Source: Tribonema minus | Lineage: Eukaryota; Sar; Xanthophyceae; Tribonematales; Tribonemataceae | DNA: 64,000 nt | Reading direction: 5' to 3' | Assembly: GCA_017506865.1 (NCBI GenBank) | Contig: JAFCMP010000090.1 | Coordinates: forward strand, 434,001 to 498,000 | In this document: in pieces, positions 10,914 through 23,700 of the stretch | Position numbering within the stretch: the stretch's first letter is position 1 | How the letters are laid out: every line of letters starts with the position of its first letter | The notes under the pieces: generated by a model | The model's database searches: none | Told to the model about the DNA's origin: nothing | Seen by the model: only the letters and a program-made list of their open reading frames with translations | Program-made: the position numbers and the translations under genes

Positions 10914-13900
10914 ATGCGGTTCAGCTACTCCCTGCTGCCGAACGAGACAGCGATCAAGTTCGGGTCGCGGTATACGCGGCAGCTGGCGTCAGCTGGCTTC
11001 TTGTCCGCATGCCTCTGCCTGTTCTTGTATGCCTCCCATCGCAATACCCCACCAGAAAATCACTGGCATGAGGCTGCAGAAAGCCCTGTTGCAAAACAAC
11101 TGCCAATCTCATCACGCTTGAAAGGAGCTGCACTGGCACTCTATGTCAAGAACAACGGGGTATACTCTCTGCCCTACCCGGAGCCGATGTTCTCAGCGCA
11201 GCACTCTGTGTTCGTGCTGGTGGCGAAGTACGATGCAGATGCCTACATAGCTGCGGGGGTGATTGACTCAGTGCTGCGGCAGCGGTATGAGCCATTGACG
11301 GTGTGGCTGTACGACTTCTCTGGAGACGACGAGACAGCGGTGCTGTTAGAGCTCAGGTCAGCGTGAGCCACTGCAGATCAGCACATATCTACGCCCGCCA
11401 TTCAGTCAGTGCGCCATGCAATGCCCTGGTTCCTGTCGATGCACATCCTTGCCTAGCAATTGCACTTGTGCGCGTGTCAGGATTTATAGAGCACTGGAGC
11501 CAAGGAAACTCGGATGGCTGATGAGGGGTAAACGACATCACGTACTTGCTCTTTCAGCTTCAGCCGCAGAAATCACGTGACACGTGAGCTTCGCGCTTCA
11601 CAAGCTGTGTGCGCACGTCGTCAGCACCGTGCGCCACGGCCAGCGCCAAGTCACCCGCTCTGCACGACAGCGACACCACAGCGTCCTGAGCTATTTGCTG
11701 TGCCCCCCGACGCCTCCCGCGCAGGTACCGCTGGGACCCGCGCGTGCGCTTCTTCACGACCGCCGCCGCGCGCGCGGCGCCGGCGGCGGCGGGCGCGTGC
11801 GCGGACTGCGCGACCGACCTGCGCGCGGCGCTGCTGGACGTGCGCGCGGCGGCGGCGCCCAGTGACGTCGTCGTCCTCCTGGACGACTCTCAGTTCCTGA
11901 GCACTGACGCCGCCGTGCAGGCGCTCAGCGACGCCCTGGAGGAGACCAAGGCGTGGGCCGTGCGCAGCGCGCCGCCGCCCGCGTCCTCGTCGTCGTCGTC
12001 ATCGCCGTTGTCGTCCGTCCTGGCGCCGCCGGCGAAACGGCGGCGGCTGCAGCGGCAGTGGCAGCGGCGGCGCGCGCTGCCGCAGCAGCAGCAGCAGCAG
12101 CGGCGGCTGCTAAGCGGGCGTGCTGCATCGGCAGCGGCCGGGATGGAAAGCACTGACGCCGGCAGGGAGGAACGCGACTGGCACGAGCAGCAGCAAGGCG
12201 CTGGCGCGGAGCTCGCGGGCGCGCTCCATGACAGCGACGAGGGCTACGCCCCCACGTCGTTCGCGGCGTGCCGCGACACGGTGTGGGCATTCAAGGCATT
12301 CCTCGTGGACCTCGCCGCGGAGGAGGCAGCGCCGCAGCAGCGCGCGGCAGCGGGCAGCGCAGCGGCGGCGGCAGCAGCAGCGCGGCGGCACTTGCGCGGC
12401 GCATCGGGCGCTCTGGCGGAGCGGCAGCGGGAGCCGGCACGGCGCGCCGCCAGAGGCCCCGCGGCAGCAGCGGCGGCGCCGCAGAGCAGCAGGCGTCTCA
12501 TCCAGGGGCGCGCCACGGTCGCCGCCTCTGCGTCAGCGCCCGAGGTCGCGGCCGGCGACGACGCGGATGCGCACAAGGGCACGGGCGCGCGGCAGGAGGG
12601 GGAAGAGGCTCTCGAAGGGGGGGACGGCTGGGGGGAGGCAGAGGCGGAGGCGGCGGCAGCGGCAGCGGCGGCGGAGCGACGGCAGGCGGGCTGGGCGTAC
12701 CGCGCACGGTTCGTGCTGCGCGTGCTGGATCTGGCGGGCGCGGCGCGCGTGGCGCACGCCGCAGCGACGCTGGGGCTGCACTCGATCCGGGTCGCGGCGG
12801 CGCAGGTGCGTGAGCGCGCACCGCAGTGGTGGTCGTGAGCGACGACGTCAAGCCTGCTGCGGCACAGACGTGTGCGTATTGAGTCGCTGCCGTCAGCTGT
12901 TGCGCGAATTGGCAGCGCTCGGTGATGGTGTGGAGGTCAGTGCGTTCGCGCCTGTGCGCATCGCGTGCTGATGAGATGTATTGCACATACTTGCGCTGGG
13001 ATCACAGCACAAGTGGGCAGGCAGGAGTTGTAGACTTCAAGCTTTGACAACTTGGCAGCGCGCGGCGTTGAACTTGCGGACATGTGGGTCGTCTGCAGGC
13101 CGTGCCAAGCGCGCAATCAGCCATAGGGAGGCACCTCGCAGCTGCAAGGGCAGACTCGCAGTCCATGTCAGCGCTCAGCTACAAATTCGAGTGCGTATAC
13201 ATACCCAGCCACTCTCTCTGAAACGGATCCTGCACACAACGATGACTTGCCTCACACACCGGGTGTGCACTCGTGGTATAACCTGCAGCTGATGCCTCAC
13301 GCCCTATGCGCATTCATTGCAAGCGCAGCAGCGGGATCCGGAAGCGTACGGCGCTATGGTGCTGGCGCTGGAGGACGAGCGGCGACTGCAGACGTACCGC
13401 GAGGTGAGCTTGCTGGGCTTCTGTAGCTACTGCTGCTGCTGCCGCATGGCGAGGTGAGCTTGCTGGGCTTCTGCAGCTGCTGCTGCCGCTGCGTTGCATC
13501 TGCTGTTGCCGCTGCCGCTGCTGCTGCTGCTGCTGCTACTGCTGCTACTGCTGCTGCCGTCGCGGTGTAGAAGCATTAAGTGCCTGTCAGTTCGGGTCGG
13601 GCGCATCAGGGTATAGCTTGTGAATTGGAACATCACTTCTGCGGCTCTCTCTGGTGTGCGCGTACATCCAGCTTGAGTTTGTCGCATGTCAATGGAAACG
13701 AATCAAAAGATCGTAGAGCTCTAGGTGACAAAGGATGGTTAGCCGCAAGTGCCTTCCACCAATAGTTAATGGAAACGAATCAAAAGATCGTAGAGCTCTA
13801 GGTGACAAAGGATGGTTAGCCGCAAGTGCCTTCCACCAATAACCGTGGTCGCCGCTGTTGCAGTCATTGGCCACGAGTCAAACAGTGCCATCATATCCAC

Positions 13901-16601
13901 AGGTCAAAAGACTTCTGTGTGCGAGCTTTGTAGCGTTCGAGGGCTAAATAATAATAGTCAGAGTCAGGGTTCCATGCAGGCTAGAAGTGTTAGGCCATGC
14001 TGGTTGCATTGCCAGCGCGCTTCAACTGTGACCTCATGCCAGCTGACAACTGCACAACAGTGGATGCACTGCTGGCGTTGTCTGCGGCTGAAGTTTTTGG
14101 CAGTTGAAGTGAGCCAGTCACATGTCATTGAGAAGTAATGCTGACCAAGTCGTGCGTGACTCGTCCATCTGCCTTCAAATGATGCATCTCAACGGAGCGT
14201 GCGTCACACGCCCGCTGCAGCAGAAACAACGGTTCAAGCATGGTATTCGTACTGAAGTCGCCCGGCTGCAACTACATGTTTTGAGCTTGCTGCGTCGTGC
14301 AGCCAGCTATGCGCCAGCCAACCCACAGCCAGCATTCGCACGTTTGATCCAGGATGCTAACGTTTCTTCCGACTCGATGCCAAACACACAGCCGCAACCG
14401 CTGTGCAGGCCTCATAGGTCTGCTCCTATGTGCACACTGAGCCTCTTACACCCCCCCCTCTGTCAATCCCCTACGCGTGTGCTGATCGCGCAGGACATCC
14501 ATGTGTTTCTCGGCGTCAGCGCTCAGCAAACGGGCGCCCTCGACGCCACGCTCTCCGCGCTGCTGCGGTCGGAGCCGCGGCCGCGCGCGCTGCGCGTGCA
14601 CGTGTGCTGCGACGATGCGAGTTGCCGTGCTCAGGTGGGCGCCAGCACCGGTCCGTGCGTGCTTACGCTGTGTCAAGGCATTGGCGCGCAATGCCAATCA
14701 ACGTGTTCAGTAACTTGTGGTACATGCGATGAACCAGCGCTGCTCATGACCGATGGGACTGCGGCTGCATGAGCCGTGGACTGCGGCTGCATGAGCCGTG
14801 TCCCGCACCGCTGCTGGGCCGCAGGCAGTGCGCAAGGCGCTGGCATCACAGGGGGTAGCAGTGCTCAGTATGGATTAGCAGTGTCCGCTACTCAGTGCCT
14901 TCATCACGGCCACGTCACCTGCGCTGCTCTGCTCTGTATGCGTCGTGGTCCCATTGATGGGTGCGCACGACGGCGCGCGGCCCACTTTTGACCTCAAGTT
15001 GAAGTTGAAGCGTCAACCATGCCGATCATCTCCATGCTGACCCTACGCCCGCTCCCCCCCGTTGACTGCCTGCCGGCTCCTCCTCTGCTTGGGACATCTC
15101 AGGTGAGTAGCCGCGTGCAGCAGCTTGGCGACGGCGGAGGCAGCGGCGGCAGCGCTGTGGACGTGGAGGTGGAGCTGTGCAGCGCGGACGCAGCCGCGTA
15201 CTCACGCATTGCGCACGTGAAGCAGGTGCGATGCAGCAAACGCCTCACGGTGAACGCTTCACAGTGCACCGCTTGCATCACAGAGTAGTGTGTGCATTTG
15301 TACGTTCGAGTGACTGCGGGCATGTTGCTTCATGCCTGATGTTTGCGCGCGCTGGCGGCGTGGCGGCGCTGCGCAGTTGGAGTCGGGCGACTGCGCTTCC
15401 AAATGCAAGTTCCGCTAGCTTTTGCGAGCTGTCTGTCAGCAGCGCAGGCGGCCCGTTTGCTGCGCTGGATGTTCGCTCTTCTCTCGACCAGGACACACAG
15501 CGCTGCTTCAGTGAGTTTCCATCCGCTCAATTTGCGCTCACACGTGCGAGACATAGCCGCGCCTCACTGAGTACGCCATACTGCTTGTCAGCACGGCCAG
15601 GAGCTGCAGCGTCGCTGCGCGGAGACTGCGCGGCGCTGCTGAGCGCTGATGACGCGTTGGCGCCCCTAGCGCTCGTGATCACTCCCGTCTGTCCCCACAT
15701 CTCACAGTCGCTGCGCCCGCAACTCACGCTCGCAGGTGCTGCGGCGGCAGCACGTCGACTATGCCGTGCTGCTGAGCGCTGGTGACGCGTTCGACGCTGT
15801 GTACATGCAGCGCCTGTACGCCGAGCGCGCGCCGCGCGCCGTGGTGACGTGGCGCGGCCTCCGTTTCGACGGCAGAAGCTTTGCGGACGCAGCAGCGGAT
15901 GGCCGGACGGATGCTGACGAGTTTGACTATGCCGGTGAGAGGACGACGGGGCTGTTAGGTGTGGACAAAGTACTTGAATGTCGGAGCTGATGACTACTGA
16001 GGATTCTGACAAGCAGGAGAGCGCGGTTTCCCTGTAGACTGCTGCGCGCAGGCAGCAATTGCTCGCATTGCGCTGCTCAGGATGATCTGCTGGCTTGGTG
16101 GCGCACGCCCCTGAGCGTTGACTGCGCGCTCGTCGACGACCGTCAACACGGCGCAGATGCGGCATGCACAGCCTTGTGAACGTCAATCGTCGAGGCAAGT
16201 GCGACAGCGTCGCCAACTCTATTGATTGGTACCCTCAGCACCCACCAAACCGCTGCGCACACATGCACGCTTCCTCAAACGCACAACCAATGCTCACACA
16301 ATCCATGCGCGTCTTCGCTCCGCAAACAGACCTCGGCGGCTGCGTCGCCGATGCAGCGCTCTCCACACTGCCGGCGGCGTCCATGCCCCCGGGCGGCGCC
16401 GCCGCTGCCGCAGCGCACTCCGCGCCGCCGGAGGACCTCTGGCTGTCGTACGTGGTGGCGACGGCGCGCGGCTGGCGTGCGGCGCGTGCGCATGCGCAGC
16501 CGTCGGCGGCGGCGGCGCGCGCGCTGGATGACGCGGCGACGTCCGCCGGACGCGAGGCGCTGCTCAGCGCGCTGCGGCAGGACGGTGGTTGGCGGGTGTA
16601 A
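10914..16601 (+). CDS. Two-domain GT-A-like glycosyltransferase, type II membrane
   Basis: Eight exons: 10914-11356, 11725-12805, 12897-12935, 13329-13403, 14494-14634, 15103-15225, 15736-15934, 16330-16601. All phases agree, giving 790 aa. Residues about 22-38 form a single signal-anchor helix, which suggests a Golgi or ER type II protein. A first GT-2-like domain follows (HSVFVLVAKYDADAY..., strand VVVLLDDSQFLS with Asp201-Asp202). Exon 2 then inserts more than 200 Ala/Gln/Arg/Ser-rich residues. A second Rossmann-like domain spans exons 5-8 (DIHVFLGVSAQQTGALDAT; DYAVLLSAGDAFDAVYM), ending in EDLWLSYVVATARGW, a stretch like the late acidic motif of such enzymes. The first ATG of the frame is used. 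Donor, acceptor sugar and catalytic status are unknown; the second domain has AGD where a DxD would be expected, so one domain may be inactive. Confidence 0.78.
13399..13495 (+). repeat. Duplicated donor edge of glycosyltransferase exon 4
   Basis: The exon end and donor (gcgaggtgagcttgctgggc) recur 50 bp downstream at 13449, followed in both copies by CTG-rich sequence. The second copy lies wholly inside the intron. Further CTG/CCG triplet repeats extend to about 13555. Confidence 0.85.
13690..13843 (+). repeat. 78-bp tandem duplication within an intron
   Basis: Two nearly identical units start at (c/t)aatggaaacgaatcaaaag, at 13690 and 13768, inside the intron between exons 4 and 5 of the glycosyltransferase gene. 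Identity is close to complete, so the event is recent. Confidence 0.95.
15603..15660 (+). repeat. Decayed copy of glycosyltransferase exon 7 start
   Basis: Resembles the first 58 bases of exon 7 (15737 onward), sharing gctgctgagcgctg(a/g)tgacgcgtt. It sits in the preceding intron about 133 bp upstream of the real exon. Confidence 0.6.
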
Positions 16602-17730
16602 GGGGAGAGAGGGGAGGGGGGGGGAAGGGGGGGGGCAGCGGGACGGACGAGGGGAGGGGGGGGGTGGAGCAGGCGCACGCATGAGCGCAGCGCGCACGCG
16701 CGCGACCTGCGCCCGCGACCGGCAGCACGCAGCGCGGCGCAACGGGAAGGCGGCAATGGAGGCGCGGGCGCAGCGTGGCGTTGGACCCGCTCGAGGCGGC
16801 TGCATGTGGCGTGCGATGCGTGCAGCGGGCGCGCGACGCGCTCCGCCGGAGTCACTGCTCGCCAGCGTACAGTTTGGCTGCTGAACCATACTGCTTGAGA
16901 GCAGGCTGATAGGACTTGACCTCGAACGGAGGCACTAATGTGCGTATGCTGCGGCCCGCAGCGAAATTTGCCTGTAGGCGTGGGCCCACCCACTGCTTGG
17001 GCGCCACTTGGCAACATCAGAGTGCTGGCTGTCGCCGACAGCACGCACAACGCCCGCTGCCATAGGGGCCCCACGCGTAACCCTTGAGTGGGAGTAGTTG
17101 GAATGACTTGCAGTAAGCGATGGATGACGTTGGGCCATGCTGATGTTTGTGGCCATAAGTACGCAGTCCAAGAGGCAACAGCACTTGCACAGCCGCATTG
17201 TGTTAGGGTAGACGGAGCTTGTGAACGTCGACCAGCGGGCTGAGACTGCCCGAGGTCATGTTTGCACGAACGTGAGAGCGTTGACAGTCGTAGATGCATC
17301 CTATCCGGAGTCCCTGTCCAATCGCTACACCTCGGCGACATTCCGCATTACATTGAACATGCGGCCAGCGCCATGTGCATGCAGACATGTACACACGTGT
17401 ACATACGCACAGTCCACGTCTCATCACATGTTTCAGGCAATATATGTCTCCCTTCCTCACACAGAGTGCATGAGATCCTTCCAGACACGCCTGATGCCCT
17501 TCTGCAATCATGATGAGCGCCTTTGCCCCCCCCCACGTTGACTGCATGTATGGCAAGGGTGCAGCCAAGCAACAATGGCGGCCCGCAAGCTTCAGCACAT
17601 GACTAGCATGAGTGATGATGTCTTCGCTTGATATATATCTTGTGTTCTGTGAGATGCATCCTTTGCTCCCGTGAGTGAATGAAATCAGAGTCACTCGTGC
17701 CAAGCTCGAGCATACACCCACTCTGCCCGC
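16602..17730. other. Intergenic with G-rich tract
   Basis: Directly after the stop codon, 16600-16672 is a chain of G-runs, a potential G-quadruplex in the transcript 3' end. Beyond that nothing is recognised; open frames on both strands at 17203-17766 have no domain. Confidence 0.5.
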
Positions 17731-20700
17731 ATGAAGCGTGCCAGCGACACAGAGGCGCAGCAGCAAAACGCCAAAAAAAAGGTGAGATGGCCCTGAGCTG
17801 CGTACTTGTCAGGCATGCACATATGCCATGTTTATTCATGCTAAGGATATTGACATCAAATCGCATTCCTGTTGCCTCGCGGCAGCCTGCTGCAACAATG
17901 TCTGCTGAAGCAACAGCAGCGGTCCTGACTGGCGCCGTGGCCGCAACAGCGGCGGTCGCTGCTGAACCGGCACCATCGACAGCAGCAGTCAACTCCATGA
18001 GCCTCAAGAACTTCACCTGCGACGAGATTCTGATCGACGAGGACATCACACAGGTGTGCGTTGCTGCATCCGGTGCATGTGTTGACGACACCAGATTTGT
18101 GCTGATGCGTTCTGTGCCCTGACGTCAATCATTGCTGATAGCACAAGAGACCTGATCTAGCATGTGCGAGCTCTCACTGAGCCTCTCAGCCACTTTCTGC
18201 TATCCTCATCTGCTGCAGATGCTAGCTACTATCTGTCCACTTTGCGGTAGAGACGAAAGAACAGCAGTGTAGTCGTGGCGAAGGCTGGGCCGTGAAAGCA
18301 AGCAACAATTCTCCTACTTAACGGCCATGCTTGCTTGATGGCGGCGGCCCTGCATTTAGCGTTGGTGGTTTGTCCTGACGCTCAGCATGGAAACCAAAGG
18401 ACCGAGAGCTAGGCACGCGCAGCATTTCAGTGGCCTTATCCGAGGCAGTTTCCCAACTGCCCCTCATCCCTGCTGCTGGTGGCACTGCTACAAGACATAA
18501 CACACCCGCTCCCCACGACGCGCCGCCGCCGCGATGGCGCCCTTGGCCCTCTGCAGGTGTACCCTTTATTACTTCTCGCTCGGGGCGCGAGCAAGCGCAG
18601 GCGATGGATGTCCAGCTTGCAGCCAGAATTTACATGCGTCTTTGTCAAACACCTTGAAAGTGTCTCATGCGCATTGCCGCGCCGATCGCTTCTGAACGAC
18701 GTCTGCCTGCAGGTCTACCTAGGGCGCTTCGACGGGCGCGACGAGAGGGCGCTGGTCAAGGTTGTCAGCAAGCGCCTCGCGCTGGCGGCGCCGGAGCGCT
18801 TCAAGCGCATGCGCCTCGCGCTGAGGAGCGAGAGCGGCGCAGGTGAGCACGCGGGTGACGCGGTGCGGCGGCTGCGAGAGGGCTGGTGTTAAAGTACCTG
18901 AAGTTCAGGAGCGGCCGCGCGCTCAATAAAAGAAAACATCGAGCGAGAGTGGCGCAGGTGAGCGGGGGTGGTCGGTGCGGTGGCTGCGAGAGGGCTGATG
19001 TTCAAGTACTTGAAGTTTAGGAGGGCGTCTCGCGCACCAAGGTGCGGAGTACTTGAAGTTTAGGAGCGCGGCGCGCGCTCAAAGAAACATTGAGCGAGAG
19101 CGGCGCAGGTGAGCACGGGTGATGCGGTGCAGCTGCTGCGAGAGGGCTGGTGTTCAAGTACTTGAAGTTTAGGAGTGCGCCGCCCGCAAACCGAATATCG
19201 AGCAAGAGCGGCGCCGCAGAACGGGTGGCGCGGTGGAGGGCTGATGTTCAAGTACTTGAAGTTTACACACTGCGTGGCCGTCTCATGTTGGTGCACTCAG
19301 CGATGAAGGGCTCGGACGGTTCGAGGACCTTGCATGGCCATCGCGGCCTGTCAGACACGGTATTACAGAGGCGCACGTCCGCGCCATGTGCTGGCGATCA
19401 GCGCGCCGCTGCATGCGACGGAACGCACTGCCGCCAGCGCGCGCCCCTGCCGATCGCCTCCCTCGACGGCGTCTGTTGAGTGTCACAGCTGCTCAGCGGA
19501 AAAGAATCTGACAGTTCAAGCGACGCTGTCTGCCACAGCACTACCCGTGTCCTGCAGGTTGGTCTTGACCCATCACACCATCATGTCGCTGTGCGCTACG
19601 CATCAGCAGATCAGCGCGGCGGCGGCGCCGACGAGGGCCCGCGCTCCGGGCGGTCCTCGAAATGACTGAGGTTCACGCTCGCCGCTTGACCCGCGTGCGC
19701 GCTGCAGGGGAAGGCACAGTGAACGGTCTCAACGGGTCGAGAGAACAGTTCACGGTTGAGAATCAGCAGCGCACTGTGCTGCTGCTGCCGCATACAGAGC
19801 TTCCCATTGCGCATCTGTATGACGCAGCTTGTCTGCATCCAGCAACAGCTGCCCCCCGAAAGTGCCTTGAAGTACGCTCGTTGCGCTCCTGCATGGCCGG
19901 GGCACCCCAGCAACTGACTATGCTCGCAGGCGCTGTCGAAGAGCACACCCCTATTGTTGAACTTGCATGTTGGTGAACTTCACCTGTCGTTGTACTTTTG
20001 CCTACCGTTGAACTTTGCCTGTTGTCCAACTTGGTGCGTGCCTCGCCTGCACCGCTTGCCATGCGCACACAGAGTACTCGTACTACGACGGCGAGCTGAG
20101 GCCCTCGTCCTCCTCGGACGACGCGGATCTGCACCCAAAGTTTGACGTGAGTGACGATGATGTTGTCAACAAAATCTATCATGATGCGCGTGGTTCAAGG
20201 TGCTGCGAGGCCTGTTCCAGATATAGCAGCATGCGCTGGCGTTGATGTGCATTATGGCACAGAGCTAGAGTGCGAGCAAAGCAGCGCGGATGCGTGCACG
20301 ACATTGCGCCGTACGTGAAACTGTCAGGGTTCTTCCTCACTTGAAGTTTACTGAGGCAGACTGAGGAGCATTGACGTCAGTGTGTCCGTCCATACTCACT
20401 GATGATGGCGTGAGTGCACTCCGCTAGCTATTGGATCAAGCCAAGAGCTCTTTGTGCAAGTCTGCATAGTCTAGGTGTTAGTTTCTTGTTGCATGACTCT
20501 CATCGGTACAATCATGTGCATGTAATTTCTGGTCTCAGCAGAGCCGTGCTTGCAGTTACAAGGTGACAATCGCTCAATTTTGTCACCTCGTCAAACGACT
20601 TCAGTAACTGCCACAATCCGCCAAGGCTGCTTTTGCGTCGTGTAAGGCTTTTCACCGTGCTCACCGGCACCACATTCAGACATGTCATTCACCCTTCCAG

Positions 20701-23700
20701 CACCGCCGCCGCCACCTTTCGCCGTGGTCGCAGCAGCGCTCCACCACTGCCGCCGCTTCTCACGGCCCGCCCTTCCCCTCTCTCCCCCTTCCCCTGCACC
20801 TGCCACCTCACTGACCCCCCCCCCCCCCCCCTCCCTTCCGTCTCCCCTGCCCCCTGCACCTGCCACTACCTACCTACATACCCATGACCGCAGGTGCAGG
20901 TGATCTGCCCCGCGAGCGACCGGCAGGTCTCGCGCTTCCGGCGCGCCGAGTGGGCCATGGTCTTTGAGACGCCCGAGTGCTACGAGAAGGCGACCAAGGC
21001 GTACATCGCGGGCGTCGTCGGCGACGGCTCCAGCCTCAACTGGTGCGTGTTGCTGTGCGCGCTTTGAACAATTGTATCGCCTTGCCTGTCGCGCGCGCAC
21101 GCCCTGTTCGGATAGAGAAATGCCCAGCTTAGGGTTACGGCTAGGGCGTGGGTCTAGGGTTAGGGTTAGGCTGAGGTCAGTCACAATGGCTGCAGAGGGC
21201 GCAAAGATGAGGGTCGCGAGGCGGAGGTGAGGCAGCGCTCAACCGGCGCATGTGTCTGCGCATGCGCAGGAGCGTCCTCGCTTGCTGCGTGCACTCCTGG
21301 ATCAGAAAGGCTGAACAGTCCTGTTGCGGAGGAGCATAGAAGCGCAACACAGAGGGCCACGAGCCGTGTTGCTTAGCATACAAGCGCAACACGGAGCACA
21401 CATGCGCAACAATCAGGGCCATGTTTTCGTTTGCGTAGCGTACAGGCGCAGCAAAGAGGGCCGCCAGACGCAGAAGCGCAGTGCTCATCGAAAGCTGGCA
21501 CCTCAAGTCGTGCATGTGCGTGCGTGCCATGGCTGGCGTCGTGTTGCAGTACTATTGTACGTACACCATCTGCATGCATGCGCGATGCGAGCAGTGCTTC
21601 AGGCCGCTCGCGGCTCAAGTCATGTGGCAATGCAGAGCGTGGGTGCGCAGAAAGCCCAGAGAGGACGAGCGTCTTCGACCAGAGTGTCACTAACGACGGC
21701 CTCTTCACGAGTTCTTTACCAGTGCTTTCGCATATGGTGGCAGCTCCTCTCAGGTCTACAAGGTGGCGCATCGGCCGTGGCCGTGGGTGTTGCACGTCAC
21801 CAGCAGTGCTCAGCGGGTCTCTCCAATTATAACATACATTCTTCAGGGATGCTCCTCGAGATCCACCAGTGGACGATGCTATGCTGCCTGCGGCTGTAAT
21901 GAATGTCATGTAAACAGTGAGGATATGCATGGCTGCTATGCGGTGCGCATGTGCCGCGCTATGCTCTTGAAAGGGCTTCGCCTTCTGCAGCCGTCAGCTT
22001 CAGCCTGGACTCTCTCGCGCACACGCACGACAGCGCCCGTGCTCACCGCGCTGACACAAGCCGCTTGTGCACTGCCGCACTGTGCCTTCAAAGGGCTTCG
22101 CCTTCTGCAGCCGTCAGCTTCACCCTAGACACTCTTGCGCAGGTCAGCGCCCGTGCTCACAGCGCGAATACACGCCACGCCGCCGGCGCGCCGCCGCACT
22201 ATGCTTTCAAAGTCAGCTTCACCCTGGACACTCTTGCGCAGGTCAGCGCCCGTGCATCCGTGCTCACGCCCCCCCCTACCCCCCCCCCCCCTTCCCCTGT
22301 GCGCTCTCGGTGGCGCAGGCTGTACAACGTTTTGGACGGCAAGAAGGAGGCGGAGCGCGTCCTCTACAGCGACCCCGACCCCGACCACGGCTTCATCGTC
22401 AACATCGACACCAAGTGGTCCGCGCACCCCAACTGCCTCGAGGTGCCGCGCGACCAGTGGCTCGCGCACGAGAGTGAGTCGCAGAGCCGTTGTCGCCGTA
22501 GCCCTGGCCCTAAGTGAGACCTAGCCCTGACTGGCAGAGTGTGATTTGCGGTCGCCAAAACTCAACTGAAAGAGAGTGACTTGCAGTTGCCGAGAGTGGG
22601 TCTGCGGGAGGTACATCTGCAGGGCAATGGTGATGCGCAGTGTGGTTCTACAGCAATGACCGCTCGGAATGTGCAAGCCTTGCGGCGGGGCTTCAGATCG
22701 TCCTCACAGTTGTACTTTTTGAGTGATGCGCTGTGCAATTTAATCTCCTTGGCACTTCATCATAGTCAGTTGTGCTACCGCCTACTTACCTTTACCTGAA
22801 GTGCAGCCAGGTGTAATGAGCTGCTTGCGCGCCAATGCTGGTCACTTGCTCTGCAGTGACGTGTGGTGACCAGACATGCGCTGGACTGCAAGCGCACGGA
22901 TGGCCAGCTGTGCGTGTGGTGTGTCACGAACACCCGTGCCCAATTCGATCAGGTCTGAACCATGGCGCCCGGCACGGCAGGACTTTTCGCCTTCTTCACC
23001 TCAATCAGTGCTCAGGCAGCGCAGCAGTGCTCTGCGCCCTCCTGTTGCCACACGCACATGCTGCAGCTTTGCAGTACCGTACAGCACGTTTTCCAAGCTT
23101 CCTTCGGACCGCCTCACACCTACCGTGTGCTCTCTGAGCGGCGTCGTGGAGACAACTTGCCACACCCATGCGAGCATGCACGTAGGTATGTATGTATGAA
23201 GATCAGCTGCGAGAAGCGGGCCTCACGCCGCCGCCTCGTGCTGCCCTGCCTGTTCTTGCGTCGCCCCCTCCATTCCCCCAGAGATGAACCTCGACGGCCT
23301 GTACTGCCTGGGCATCGCGCGCAAGCGGGGCCTCGCCTCCCTCCGAGACCTCCGCGCGGAGCACGTGCCGATGCTCAAGGAGATGTACAGGTGGGTTTCC
23401 TATACCACATGCGTGTTTGAGCTCACGTGCTCGCGTTCGATTTCGCCTGCTTACAGAGAATATGAGCACGCGGTTGTGGGTCGCAGGTCAGGCCCGTAGA
23501 TCTGGCCATGCCGCCGCCCTGCAGGCATCATCAATTCGCCACTTTGCCGGCCGCAGCATCCCGCTAGTGTATGCGGGAAGCAAGCCCCCCCCTGTGCTCT
23601 GCGGCCCCTGTGTGGGCCACTGCAAGTGGAGGACTGGAGTTTCGGGGCATTGAACTGACGCAGCTGTCGTGCGCTGTCACGTTCCCCAGGGCCGGACTCG

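Noticed and set aside
12120-12971. Plus-strand Arg-rich frame overlapping glycosyltransferase exon 2
   Set aside because: Frame-shifted shadow of a low-complexity coding exon.
18826-19265. Regularly spaced repeats considered as a CRISPR array
   Set aside because: The units are decayed copies of an exon border in a eukaryotic intron, not short identical repeats with unrelated spacers.
19558-19665. His-rich exon-like stretch in the DcpS intron after exon 3
   Set aside because: It has a good acceptor, but exon 3 joins exon 4 directly in phase and in family alignment. Inserting this stretch breaks the frame.
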